Shown here in pieces: positions 15,097 through 24,125 of a stretch of DNA of 57,317 bases. Each line of letters opens with the position of its first letter. Position 1 is the stretch's first letter. The translations under genes were made by a program, and so were the position numbers. The DNA is taken from assembly GCA_030038475.1 (NCBI GenBank), contig JASHOU010000033.1, positions 1-57,317 on the forward strand, read 5' to 3'. The notes under the pieces are model-generated. The model saw only the letters and a list, made by a program, of their open reading frames with translations, searched no databases and was not told the DNA's origin. This DNA comes from Terriglobales bacterium (GTDB lineage Bacteria; Acidobacteriota; Terriglobia; Terriglobales; Acidobacteriaceae).

Positions 15097-15792
15097 ATGC
15101 GCACGCGTTTTCAACAACAAATGGAGGACCTCCGCGAGAAACTGCTCCGCATGGGCGGTATGGCGGAACTGGCGGTGGATCGCGCCACCCAGGCGTATAC
15201 GCAACGCGATCTGACTCGGTGTCAACTCGTGCTTGAAAACGAGAGCCTCATCAATGCCGCCGAGCGCGAAATCGACGAACTCGCCTTCGACATCCTGGCC
15301 ACGCAGCAACCGGCAGCTGTCGATCTGCGCTTCATTCTGGCCGTGACCAAAATCAACGCCGATCTCGAACGCGTGGGCGACCAGGCGGTCAACATCGCCG
15401 AGCGCGTGATGGACCTGATTGAGCTGCCGGCGGTCGAATTGCCGGTCGATATCGCGCGCATGGCCACTGCCGTCAGCGCCATGGTGCGACGCGCTCTCGA
15501 GTCGTTTGTCGAGGGCAAAGCCGAGCTCGCCCAAGCCGTGCTTGAAATGGACCACGTTGTCGACCGGATGCGCGACGAAGCTTTTATCGTGCTCGTGCGA
15601 AAGATGAATGAAGAGCCGCAAGTGACACAACAGGCATTGGATGCGCTTCTGGTCGCACGCAACCTGGAGCGCGTTGCCGACCACGCCACCAATATCTCCG
15701 AAGATGTCATCTTCTGGGTGCTCGGAGCCGACGTCCGCCATCACGCCCAGGCCGCCTCTGCCGCTCCACGCCCCGAAACCCGCGAACAATAA
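15097..15792 (+). CDS. phoU: Phosphate-signalling regulator PhoU
   Basis: A 231-residue cytoplasmic protein with two three-helix PhoU repeats. The conserved segments LENESLINAAEREIDELAFDIL and ILAVTKINADLERVGDQAVNIAERV occur in repeat 1, and LVARNLERVADHATNISEDVIF in repeat 2. PhoU couples Pst transport to PhoR and restrains phosphate uptake. No phoR/phoB pair is in the window. A palindrome resembling GACGGGC...GCCCGTC lies 10-30 bases after the stop. Confidence 0.95.
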   Translation: MRTRFQQQMEDLREKLLRMGGMAELAVDRATQAYTQRDLTRCQLVLENESLINAAEREIDELAFDILATQQPAAVDLRFILAVTKINADLERVGDQAVNIAERVMDLIELPAVELPVDIARMATAVSAMVRRALESFVEGKAELAQAVLEMDHVVDRMRDEAFIVLVRKMNEEPQVTQQALDALLVARNLERVADHATNISEDVIFWVLGADVRHHAQAASAAPRPETREQ

Positions 15793-15865
15793 CGAGAGAT
15801 AGGCGCGACGGGCATCCTCGCCCGTCCAGCGTTGACCGTAGCTTGCGATACACTATTCTTCGCCC

Positions 15866-16978
15866 ATGAGCCACAAAATCCGCGTTTTTGCTACTTGCGA
15901 CATCGGACGAGACGCCCTCGACATTCTTCGCCAGAAGGGGTACGGTCTTGAAGTCTATCCGGAGCCCGAAGCTCCGCCCAAAAGCCTGATCGTCGAAAAG
16001 GTGAAGTCGGGTATCGACGGCCTGATCACCACCTTGCGCGATCCGATCGACGCCGAGATTTTTGCCGCCGGACAAGGCACTCTGAAAGTCGTCGCGCAGT
16101 ACGCCGTCGGCTTCGACAACATCAACCGCGCCGACGCCAACAAATATAGAATTCCGTTCACCAACACCCCTGACGTGCTGACGGAGGCGACCGCTGAGTT
16201 CGCCTTCTTTTTGATGGGCGCGCTCGCGCGCAAAATCTGGCCTGCCGAACATCTGACGCGCGAGAATCGCTGGGGCTATTGGCATCCGTATCTGCCATTT
16301 CTCGGAGACGAAGTCACGGGAAAGACCGTCGCCGTCATCGGCACCGGCCGCATTGGCCTCGCCTTCATCAAGAAATGCGCGGGCTTCGACATGAACATCC
16401 TGTGCTTCGATCCCGCCTATCAGAATCACGATTACATTCGCGCCATCCAGGAGGTTAAGGATCTGCGCTTCCAGCGCGGCATCAGCCGCGAGCGAGCCAC
16501 CATTCGTTACACCTCGCTGAACGAAGCCCTGAGCAACGCGGATTTCGTCAGCATCCACGTTCCGCTCTTGCGCGAGGGCGAGAGCGAAACGCCCACCTAT
16601 CACCTGATCAACGAGAAAACGTTGCGCACGATGAAGCCGACCGCCATGATCATCAACACCTCGCGGGGCCCGGTTGTCGACGAGGTCGCGTTGGCGCGCG
16701 CCTTGCGCGAAAACTGGATCGCCGGCGCAGCTCTCGATGTCTATGCGAAGGAGCCGCTGCCGGCCGACTCTCCGCTGCGCGATCCCTCGATTGCTGACCG
16801 CTGCCGGCTGTTACCGCATTTCGCCAGTGCCGCGCGCATCACGCGTCTTTCGTCTGATCCGAACAAAGGCATGGCCGGACGCTGCGTGCAAGGGTTGATC
16901 GATGTGCTCGAAGGCAACCACGGCGGCGACGTCACCAAGATGCCGTACGTAGTAAACAAAGAAGCCTTCGCGAAGTAG
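15866..16978 (+). CDS. D-isomer 2-hydroxyacid dehydrogenase
   Basis: NAD(P)-dependent oxidoreductase that interconverts 2-oxoacids and D-2-hydroxyacids. The 370-residue product has the split catalytic domain and a Rossmann domain with GTGRIGLAF at about 152-160. Catalytic Arg is in NTSRGPVVD, Glu in YAKEPLP and His in LLPHFASAAR. An insertion around GISRERATIRYTS lengthens the Rossmann domain. Glyoxylate/hydroxypyruvate reductase or phosphoglycerate-like activity is possible, but substrate cannot be read from the sequence. Confidence 0.85.
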   Translation: MSHKIRVFATCDIGRDALDILRQKGYGLEVYPEPEAPPKSLIVEKVKSGIDGLITTLRDPIDAEIFAAGQGTLKVVAQYAVGFDNINRADANKYRIPFTNTPDVLTEATAEFAFFLMGALARKIWPAEHLTRENRWGYWHPYLPFLGDEVTGKTVAVIGTGRIGLAFIKKCAGFDMNILCFDPAYQNHDYIRAIQEVKDLRFQRGISRERATIRYTSLNEALSNADFVSIHVPLLREGESETPTYHLINEKTLRTMKPTAMIINTSRGPVVDEVALARALRENWIAGAALDVYAKEPLPADSPLRDPSIADRCRLLPHFASAARITRLSSDPNKGMAGRCVQGLIDVLEGNHGGDVTKMPYVVNKEAFAK

Positions 16979-17119
16979 AAGCCATTCGCAAATATAATTT
17001 GCCGAACGACCTAATTAATAAGACCTAGCTTCGTAAAGCCGGGTTTCGTATCAAGGTATCGTTTTAGTAATACCGTAAGTGCCTTGAAATTCCCGCCAAT
17101 TTTCGGGTTGAGTGCCGGA

Positions 17120-18607
17120 ATGTCGAGTTTTTCGGAAGACTCCCGCACCCTGTCGATCACAGTGTACTTGGGATGCGTTTCTCTATTGTTCGCGCAGATC
17201 GCATTCAACTTTGTCGATATCGATATTTGGCACCAGATGAATTTGATCCGGGCAAGCCTGGCCGCGGGGCACTTGCTCACTGCAGATCCGTTCGCCTATA
17301 CAGCGGCCGTGCATCCGATGATCGATCACGAATGGGGCGCGGGCGTGCTGGCTTTCTTTCTTGGCAAATGGATGGGAGCAGCAGGCATCCTGCTGCTGAA
17401 GTTCGCCGCCGGATTTGGCGCGCTTTGCCTTGCGATGCGGCTCGCGCAATGGCGCGGCACAACCGCACCCGTATTGGGATTCCTGGCTCCGCTGAGTATT
17501 GTGCTCATGGCGCCGGGCTTTCTGCCCGCGGTGCGCGCGCACGCATATTCGTTTCTGTTCACCGCATGCCTCCTATGGGTTCTTGAGTTGGACCGCCGTG
17601 GCGACCATCGCTGGCTCTGGGCGTGGCTTCTCATCTTTCCCTTTTGGGTGAACCTGCACGCAGGGTTTGTCGTCGGTTTGGCATTTGTTCTTCTCTACAT
17701 GGTAGAGCAAGTGCTCCTCGGGAAGCCGCTGCGTCCCGCAGTCTTGATGTTGTGCGCAATGCTGCTTGAGGTTTTCCTCAATCCTTATGGATCCCGATAC
17801 TTCTCCTATCTGGCGCGGGCCTTGACCATGGTTCGCGCTCGCATTCCTGAATGGCGGCCGCTGTGGACGCTGGAATGGACCACGACAGCCCTCTTCGTCG
17901 TTGCAGTTGGGGTGATCTTATACTCAGTCGCCGCATTGCGAACCTGGAGAACTCCTGGAGTGTTGCTGCTGACTGCCAGCGCAATCGAAGCGATCTTGCA
18001 TCGCAAGCTGCTACCGTTTTTTGCAATTACCTGGCTCGTCTATGTTCCCGGCTATTTTCAAGAAACGGCTGCCGGCCAGTGGCTGCAACAATTCGCCCAG
18101 AGGCGCACTCGGTTTCTTCTGCTCGTGTGGACCGTGGTGATCGCAGTCTGCCTCGCAGCCGCGACACGGCAGCGATTTTGGAAGGCCGAGGTACCGCAGG
18201 CAGCCGGTGAAGTATCGTATCCCGTGGGAGCGGTGGATTATCTGGCTGCAGAAAAGTTTCACGGCGACGTCATGGTTCCGTTTCGCAGCGGAGCCTATGT
18301 GTCGTGGAAGTTGTATCCAGCTGTAAGGGTCTCCATCGATAGCCGCTATGAAGTGGCATATCAGGACGAATGGGTCGAACGGATGTTTCGCTTTTACGAA
18401 GCGGGTGAAGGTTGGCGCGAAACTCTCAACGCTTACCCGACCGATCTGGTTCTTGTGCCAAAAACTGCGCCGGTCCGGCAGCTGCTTCGTGAAGCGGGAT
18501 GGAAGCCGGTCTACATCGATGCGCAGTTTGAACTTTATGCGCGGCCGGGAGTGCAGCTTCCCGAGGTGGATCAAAGCGCCGAGTCGTTCTCCGGAGTTTT
18601 CCCTTGA
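17120..18607 (+). CDS. Polytopic membrane protein, GT-C glycosyltransferase-like
   Basis: A 495-residue protein with about ten membrane segments and a soluble C-terminal domain of about 130 residues. Early motifs are DIDIWHQMNLIR, ADPFAYTA and DHEWGAG. Their acidic and tryptophan-rich first loop resembles GT-C enzymes that use polyprenyl-linked sugars. The C-terminal part (DSRYEVAYQDEWVERMFRFYE) resembles the tail found in many acidobacterial and verrucomicrobial proteins of this type. ATG at 17120 is preferred over a TTG at 17084. The next gene's open frame overlaps its stop, but that gene probably starts at 18688. Confidence 0.6.
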   Translation: MSSFSEDSRTLSITVYLGCVSLLFAQIAFNFVDIDIWHQMNLIRASLAAGHLLTADPFAYTAAVHPMIDHEWGAGVLAFFLGKWMGAAGILLLKFAAGFGALCLAMRLAQWRGTTAPVLGFLAPLSIVLMAPGFLPAVRAHAYSFLFTACLLWVLELDRRGDHRWLWAWLLIFPFWVNLHAGFVVGLAFVLLYMVEQVLLGKPLRPAVLMLCAMLLEVFLNPYGSRYFSYLARALTMVRARIPEWRPLWTLEWTTTALFVVAVGVILYSVAALRTWRTPGVLLLTASAIEAILHRKLLPFFAITWLVYVPGYFQETAAGQWLQQFAQRRTRFLLLVWTVVIAVCLAAATRQRFWKAEVPQAAGEVSYPVGAVDYLAAEKFHGDVMVPFRSGAYVSWKLYPAVRVSIDSRYEVAYQDEWVERMFRFYEAGEGWRETLNAYPTDLVLVPKTAPVRQLLREAGWKPVYIDAQFELYARPGVQLPEVDQSAESFSGVFP

Positions 18608-18687
18608 CGTGTGAATTCAGTTCCTTCCACAACTTGTCGGAGTCCGATCTGACCTGCTACGCTCGCAATTCATTCCTCCACTCCTTC

Positions 18688-20898
18688 ATGAATACTGGAA
18701 AATGTATTTCTCTCGCCCTGGTCGTTTTTGTGCCGCTTGCCGCAAACCCCCAGGTCAGCGACGCGGCTCGCGCGCTCAAGCTTCTGCCTGCGCCGAAAGA
18801 AGTTCGTACAGCCGAAGGACGCTTTGTCATCAAACCCTCAACCACGATCCTCATCGGCGGCGCCGAAGACCGCTTCGCCGCCGAAACGCTGCAACGCGAA
18901 GTCGAAGACCGCACCGGAACCAAATTGGCGATCGAGACTATCACGGCCGCGCCGAAAACAACCGGCCACATCTCGCTCGGACGCCTCACTGATCGCGGTC
19001 TCCGAGCCTATCTCGAATCGCAGGGCGTGAAGGTCGATGACCTTGGCAGTCCAGAGCTGGCTAAGCAGGGATACATCATCCGGGTGAGCGATTCCGGAGC
19101 GGTGGTCGCCGGCCGCAGCGCGCAGGGCTTGTTCTACGGAGTGCAAACGCTGCGCCAGTTGCTCCACGCAGAACACCGCGAAGGGAAAACGGCACTCGTC
19201 CCGGCTCTCGTTATTCCCGGGTTGACGATTCGCGACTGGCCGAGCATGGAATGGCGGGGCGTCTCCGACGATATCAGCCGCGGTCCCATCCCCACGCTCG
19301 ACTATTTGAAGAAACAGATTCGCACGCTGGCGGAGTACAAGATCAATCTCCTCGGGTTCAACATGGAGAACGTCTTCGACTTCCAGAGCCAGTCCCTGGT
19401 TTCACCTAAGGACGCCGCGCCGAAAAACGCAGGAGTGAAAGACGCTGTACCGAAAGATGCTGCACCAGAGCGAGCTGCGCTCACGCCTGCCGAGATCAAG
19501 GAACTCGTCGATTACGCGAGCAAGTATTTCATCGCCCTTTTGCCCGAGCAGCAGGGCTTCGGGCATCTGCGCCAATTCTTGAAATACGAGATTTATTCGG
19601 ACTTGGCCGAAACGCCGCACGGGCAAGTGCTCACTCCGACCAATCCCAAAACCTACGATTTTATTCGCCAGGTATACGGCGAAATTGTTCCCTTATTTCC
19701 CGGACCGTTCTTTCACATCGGCGCCGACGAAACGTTTGAGCTGGGACTTGGCCAAACCAAAGAGCTTGCCGCGCAGCAGGGACTCGGCCGCGTCTATCTC
19801 GAACACCTGCAAAAAGTCTTCGAGATCATGCAGCCGTATCACAAACAGCTGATGTTCTGGGGCGATATCGCGGTCAAATATCCCGAACTGCTGAGCATTC
19901 TTCCCAAAGACATGATCGCGATTCCTTGGGATTACGATCCCAAGCCGAGCTACGAGAAGGTTATTACTCCCTACACCAATGCCGGCCTTCGCGTTGTGGT
20001 TGCGCCCGGAGCCGGCAACTGGGGCGTCATCTGGCCCGACTTCGACAGTGCGTTAATGAACATCCGCAATTTTGTTCGCGACGGGCAAAAGCATCAGGCG
20101 CTCGGAATGCTCAATACCAATTGGAACGACGATGGCGAATCGTTGCTCGATTTCACATGGCCGGCATTGGTCTTTGGAGCGGCTGCAGCGTGGCAGCCGG
20201 GTGAATCCAGCATCGACGATTTTAAGGTCAGCTACGATTGGGCTTTCTATCGGAACGACGACGGCGACCGAACCTTTGCCGGCGTTATCGAGAATCTTGA
20301 TCGCGCGAACTCACTGCTTGCCGCGGCGAAACTTGACAACGCGAGCGATGAACTGTTCTGGTCCGATCCGTTCAGCGAGGCGGGCGCCGGGTTGGCAGCG
20401 AAGGCATTGCCTGTAACTCACGATCTGCGCATCAGCGCTGAGCAGGCAGCGGAAACTTTGCTGCGGAGCCGAGCTAAAGCGCATCTTCATGCCGACACTC
20501 TGGACGACATGCTGTTTGCGGCCCAGCGTCTGGATACGTTCGGCATGAAGATTCAATTCACAACCGAAATCAATCATTACTACTGGGACGCCTACGAGAA
20601 TCAAATCGACGAGGCGCGCGCACAGCATGATCTCGACGAAATTGTAGACATCAATGGAAAGCTACAAACCATGCGCGATGCGATCACCGAACTGCGCGGC
20701 ATGTACGCGGAAGCGTGGATGCGTGAAAACCATCGCTACTGGCTCGACAACGTTCTAATTCGCTACGACAATCTGGCCTTGGAAATACAGGCGAAAATCG
20801 TCGCCGTGCTGGCGGCGCAGCGGCAGTATTGGAATACGAAAACCTTGCCTCCGCCAACGGACCTGGGATTTTTCCCGGAAACGGTTTTTCCGAAATAG
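18688..20898 (+). CDS. Secreted GH20 beta-N-acetylhexosaminidase
   Basis: Removes terminal N-acetyl-glucosamine or -galactosamine from glycans. The 736-residue product has a signal peptide (MNTGKCISLALVVFVPLAANP), a GH20b-like N-terminal alpha/beta domain, then the TIM barrel beginning RDWPSMEWRGVSDDISRG. The catalytic motif HIGADETFELG lies at about 343-353, with the Asp-Glu pair at 347-348. A lysine/alanine/proline-rich insertion of about 25 residues (DAAPKNAGVKDAVPKDAAP) interrupts the barrel. The C-terminal 180 residues are helical. Export to periplasm or outside is predicted. The ATG at 18688 gives the signal peptide; an upstream TTG would not. Confidence 0.85.
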   Translation: MNTGKCISLALVVFVPLAANPQVSDAARALKLLPAPKEVRTAEGRFVIKPSTTILIGGAEDRFAAETLQREVEDRTGTKLAIETITAAPKTTGHISLGRLTDRGLRAYLESQGVKVDDLGSPELAKQGYIIRVSDSGAVVAGRSAQGLFYGVQTLRQLLHAEHREGKTALVPALVIPGLTIRDWPSMEWRGVSDDISRGPIPTLDYLKKQIRTLAEYKINLLGFNMENVFDFQSQSLVSPKDAAPKNAGVKDAVPKDAAPERAALTPAEIKELVDYASKYFIALLPEQQGFGHLRQFLKYEIYSDLAETPHGQVLTPTNPKTYDFIRQVYGEIVPLFPGPFFHIGADETFELGLGQTKELAAQQGLGRVYLEHLQKVFEIMQPYHKQLMFWGDIAVKYPELLSILPKDMIAIPWDYDPKPSYEKVITPYTNAGLRVVVAPGAGNWGVIWPDFDSALMNIRNFVRDGQKHQALGMLNTNWNDDGESLLDFTWPALVFGAAAAWQPGESSIDDFKVSYDWAFYRNDDGDRTFAGVIENLDRANSLLAAAKLDNASDELFWSDPFSEAGAGLAAKALPVTHDLRISAEQAAETLLRSRAKAHLHADTLDDMLFAAQRLDTFGMKIQFTTEINHYYWDAYENQIDEARAQHDLDEIVDINGKLQTMRDAITELRGMYAEAWMRENHRYWLDNVLIRYDNLALEIQAKIVAVLAAQRQYWNTKTLPPPTDLGFFPETVFPK

Positions 20899-20922
20899 CG
20901 ATTCAGCATCGTTATCATTCGT

Positions 20923-22140
20923 ATGCGGCAAGATATGCCCGCGGTGGCAAAGTTCGTCCGCAGTCAATTCATGTTTTCGCAACGCACAAACTGGCGGCGC
21001 AGCCCAAACGCACTCACCCGCGCGGTGGAAGAAGCGCGCACTTCCCGGCAGCAGATTCTCGACCTGACGGTTTCGAATCCAACCGAAGCGGGCATTCTTC
21101 CCGATCCCAACGCAGTGCTCGCCGCGCTGGTCGATGCGAAAGCGATGCATTACAATCCGCAGCCGCGCGGCCTGCTTGAAGCTCGCCAGGCGGTGTGCCA
21201 CTATTATCGCGAATCGCACCGCGTCTTCGATCTCGATCCCGAGCGCCTGATTCTTACCACCAGCACGAGCGAAGCTTACTCCTATGTCTTTCGTCTGCTC
21301 GCGAACCCCGGCGACGAAATTCTCGTCCCCAAGCCAAGCTATCCGCTGTTTGAATTCCTGGCCGATCTTGCCGACGTGGAATTGGTTCCGTATCCTCTGC
21401 TCTACGATCACGGCTGGCAAATCGATTTCGATTCGCTATACAAGGCGCGCACCGCGCAATCGCGAGCGGTGATTGTGGTCCATCCCAACAACCCAACTGG
21501 ATCGTATGTTTCCGCATTAGAAGCGACGACTCTCAACCGTTTCTGCAATGAGTTCGGCCTGGCGCTCATCGCCGACGAAGTGTTTCTCGACTATAGCCAC
21601 GACGGCGCTCCGCGCCAGAGTTTCATCACCAATCCCGATGCGCTGACGTTTACCCTCAGCGGCATTTCTAAAATTTCTGCCCTGCCGCAAATGAAACTGG
21701 CCTGGCTCGCGACCAGCGGCCCAAAGGAGTTAGCCGCCGAAGCCGAGGCGCGCCTGGAGATCATCGCCGATACGTTTCTTTCGATGAACGCTCCCATCCA
21801 GCTCGCGGCTTCTGTATTGCTCGAGCAGCGCAAGCAGGTTCAGCCCGTTCTGCTCGACCGCCTGCGTGTCAATCTCGCCGAACTCGATAGCCAGCTCGCA
21901 AGCCGTCCGTCATGCACGCGATTGCAGGTTGAGGGTGGATGGTACGTCGTCCTGCGTGTTCCAGCGGTTGCAACCGACGAAGAGATGGCAATCGATCTAT
22001 TGCGCAAAATGAGCGTCCTTGTGCATCCGGGGCATTTCTACGATTTTCCCAGCGAGGGTTATCTCGTGCTAAGCCTGATCGCCGAGCCAGCCGCTTTTCG
22101 TGACGGGGTTGCGCGGTCGTTGACCGTGGTTGCGGCCTAA
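20923..22140 (+). CDS. Class I/II pyridoxal-phosphate aminotransferase
   Basis: A 405-residue fold-type I aminotransferase. It has the substrate-binding HYNPQPRGLLEAR, the cofactor-pocket TSTSEAYSYVFRLL, VVHPNNPTG, IADEVFLDY and the Schiff-base lysine in SGISKISALPQMKLAW. A C-terminal Arg region (FPSEGYLVLSLI) is divergent. The amino-acid substrate cannot be told. It starts 25 bases after the hexosaminidase and may be cotranscribed. Confidence 0.85.
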   Translation: MRQDMPAVAKFVRSQFMFSQRTNWRRSPNALTRAVEEARTSRQQILDLTVSNPTEAGILPDPNAVLAALVDAKAMHYNPQPRGLLEARQAVCHYYRESHRVFDLDPERLILTTSTSEAYSYVFRLLANPGDEILVPKPSYPLFEFLADLADVELVPYPLLYDHGWQIDFDSLYKARTAQSRAVIVVHPNNPTGSYVSALEATTLNRFCNEFGLALIADEVFLDYSHDGAPRQSFITNPDALTFTLSGISKISALPQMKLAWLATSGPKELAAEAEARLEIIADTFLSMNAPIQLAASVLLEQRKQVQPVLLDRLRVNLAELDSQLASRPSCTRLQVEGGWYVVLRVPAVATDEEMAIDLLRKMSVLVHPGHFYDFPSEGYLVLSLIAEPAAFRDGVARSLTVVAA

Positions 22141-22226
22141 ATGTAGGGAGAACAATTCCGGATAGTCGATAGAGTCCCTTGCCGGTAACTCCTCCTACGT
22201 GTAATATTTCTAGAACGGAGGTTGTT

Positions 22227-22622
22227 ATGAACAGACTCCGGGCCCTCGTTCTTCTCGTCGCCTTAACTTTGTTATCTCTTAGCTGTGGCAGCGGTAGCGG
22301 CAGCAGCCGGCAACTTCAGTCCATAGCTATTAGTCAGGTCGCAAACGGACAACAGATTCAATTTATTGCTACCGGCACTTTTTCCGCGCCTCCCACCACG
22401 GTCACTCCGCTCCCGGTAAATTGGAGCCTTGGCCTTCTCGCGCCGCCGCCGGGGGAAAATCTGCAATACACGCTGACCACCCAGCCCTACCAGTTCGACT
22501 GCACCGGTCAGGGACCGATGCAGGTCAGTACTCTTGCACCCGCGGATCCGAATGCCCCGACGACCGGCTCATTACCATTCGCGCAGATGGTTACGGCGGC
22601 GGCGCCTTTTAGCTGCCCATAG
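22227..22622 (+). CDS. Small lipoprotein with Ig-like repeat
   Basis: A 131-residue secreted protein. The start ATG at 22227 has GGAGG ten bases upstream, giving MNRLRALVLLVALTLLSLSC, a lipobox with the cleavage cysteine at position 20. The mature part begins GSGSGSS and continues SIAISQVANGQQIQFIATGTFS...VNWSL, a pattern seen in bacterial Ig-like (Big) domains. Outer-membrane or surface location is likely. The function is unknown. Confidence 0.7.
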   Translation: MNRLRALVLLVALTLLSLSCGSGSGSSRQLQSIAISQVANGQQIQFIATGTFSAPPTTVTPLPVNWSLGLLAPPPGENLQYTLTTQPYQFDCTGQGPMQVSTLAPADPNAPTTGSLPFAQMVTAAAPFSCP

Positions 22623-22707
22623 TTGTCTTATAAGTAGATTGGCGCGCCGAACCCATCTCGTCTTATGGCACAATGCAGGGGTCGTTTTGCTCGACTTAGG
22701 GGGACTT

Positions 22708-23964
22708 ATGCCCACTTCATACTCTGCGTGGTCAGATATTGGCGCAAGATGTCTGCTGCTTGCAGCCATCTTGGGGTTGCTGGTGACTGCTTCTCAGCTG
22801 GTTGAGGCACAAACGCTGACAACGCTCTACAGCTTCCAGGGGATCCCGGACGGGGCCGTTCCCCTCGCGGGCGTAGTTCTCGACAGCGAGGGTAATCTCT
22901 ACGGTACAACTTCGTATGGCGGAACCATTGGCGGCGGTTCCGGCTGCGGGACGGTTTTTGAGGTGACTCCCAGCGGCTCTGAAAAGATGTCCTACAGCAT
23001 TACGTGCAATCCCTATTATGCAGGCTTGATCCGCGATGACGAGGGAAATCTTTACGGCACAACTGGGGGCGGTGGCACCGGCGCCTGTTTTGATGGCTAT
23101 GGTTGCGGCACGGTGTTTAAGATCTCCGAGGGCGGCGTAGAGACGGTTTTGTACAGCTTCACCGGCGGTACGGATGGGGTATCTCCGAGCGCTGGCTTGG
23201 TCATGGATGATCGGGGCAACCTCTACGGCACCACAAATCTCGGTGGGGGCTCAGGCTGCGGCGGTCAAGGTTGCGGTACTGTGTTCAAGGTTACTGCAAC
23301 CGGAGCGGAAACGGTGCTCTACAGATTTGCCGGCGGGACCGACGCGTACGAGCCCATGGGGGGTCAGCTAGCCCTCGATAGGGAAGGCAACCTCTACGGT
23401 GTAACCGAGTTCGGTGGCGCCTACGGCGTTGGCGCCCTATTCAAAGTCACCCCAACCGGCATTGAGACGATAGTCCACAGCTTTGCCGAAGTGCCGGACG
23501 GCAACTTTCCCTTCGGCACGCTGCTCATTAACGGAGAAGGATATCTTTATGGCACAACAATGAGTGGGGGTGCCCATGGCCGGGGAACGGTTTTTGAGGT
23601 AACTCCATCCGGCGAAGAAAGAGTGCTCTACAGCTTCTGTCCAGCCGGGGAGCCTCCTTGCCCCGACGGCCAAGGTCCCTTGGGAGGTTTGGTGCGCGAT
23701 CTGTATGGCAATTTCTACGGCACAACCCAATATGGCGGCGCTTCGGGCGAATGGGGCACGGTGTTCAAGCTGACTCCAGGCGGTGTGGAAACCGTGCTTT
23801 ACAGCTTCACATTCGGCGCGGACGGGGTGGAGCCTAACGGGGGCCTGGTTCTCGATAGGCATGGCAATCTCTACGGCACAACCTCTGCGGGCGGCGGTTC
23901 CGGTTGTAACGGCTTCGGCTGCGGCACGGTGTTTAAGCTGACCAATAAGTTGATCCCCCCTTAG
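22708..23964 (+). CDS. Secreted GloVer-repeat protein
   Basis: A 418-residue protein with an N-terminal signal segment (CLLLAAILGLLVTASQLVEAQ). Seven tandem repeats of about 50 residues follow. Each carries GNLYGTT or a close variant, a Gly-rich loop often with GCGTVF, then a V.PSG.E.VLYSF strand. This is the GloVer choice-of-anchor repeat family and it probably folds as a beta-propeller-like surface protein. Cysteine pairs in several repeats could form disulfides. No enzyme motif is seen. It is abundant in Acidobacteria; its role is unknown. Confidence 0.85.
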   Translation: MPTSYSAWSDIGARCLLLAAILGLLVTASQLVEAQTLTTLYSFQGIPDGAVPLAGVVLDSEGNLYGTTSYGGTIGGGSGCGTVFEVTPSGSEKMSYSITCNPYYAGLIRDDEGNLYGTTGGGGTGACFDGYGCGTVFKISEGGVETVLYSFTGGTDGVSPSAGLVMDDRGNLYGTTNLGGGSGCGGQGCGTVFKVTATGAETVLYRFAGGTDAYEPMGGQLALDREGNLYGVTEFGGAYGVGALFKVTPTGIETIVHSFAEVPDGNFPFGTLLINGEGYLYGTTMSGGAHGRGTVFEVTPSGEERVLYSFCPAGEPPCPDGQGPLGGLVRDLYGNFYGTTQYGGASGEWGTVFKLTPGGVETVLYSFTFGADGVEPNGGLVLDRHGNLYGTTSAGGGSGCNGFGCGTVFKLTNKLIPP

Positions 23965-24125
23965 TGGCCTCGTGGTCGTGTACTTGTGCATAGTGTGGAA
24001 CGTTTGTGGCCCGCCCCATGAGACGGGTTCGGGGATTTCTGCGGCTCATCACATGCCCGAGCTGATCACTTCTCCTTCGTGTTATCCTTCTCGCCGTTTC
24101 GTCTAATCGTCGCCTCGGAGAAACT

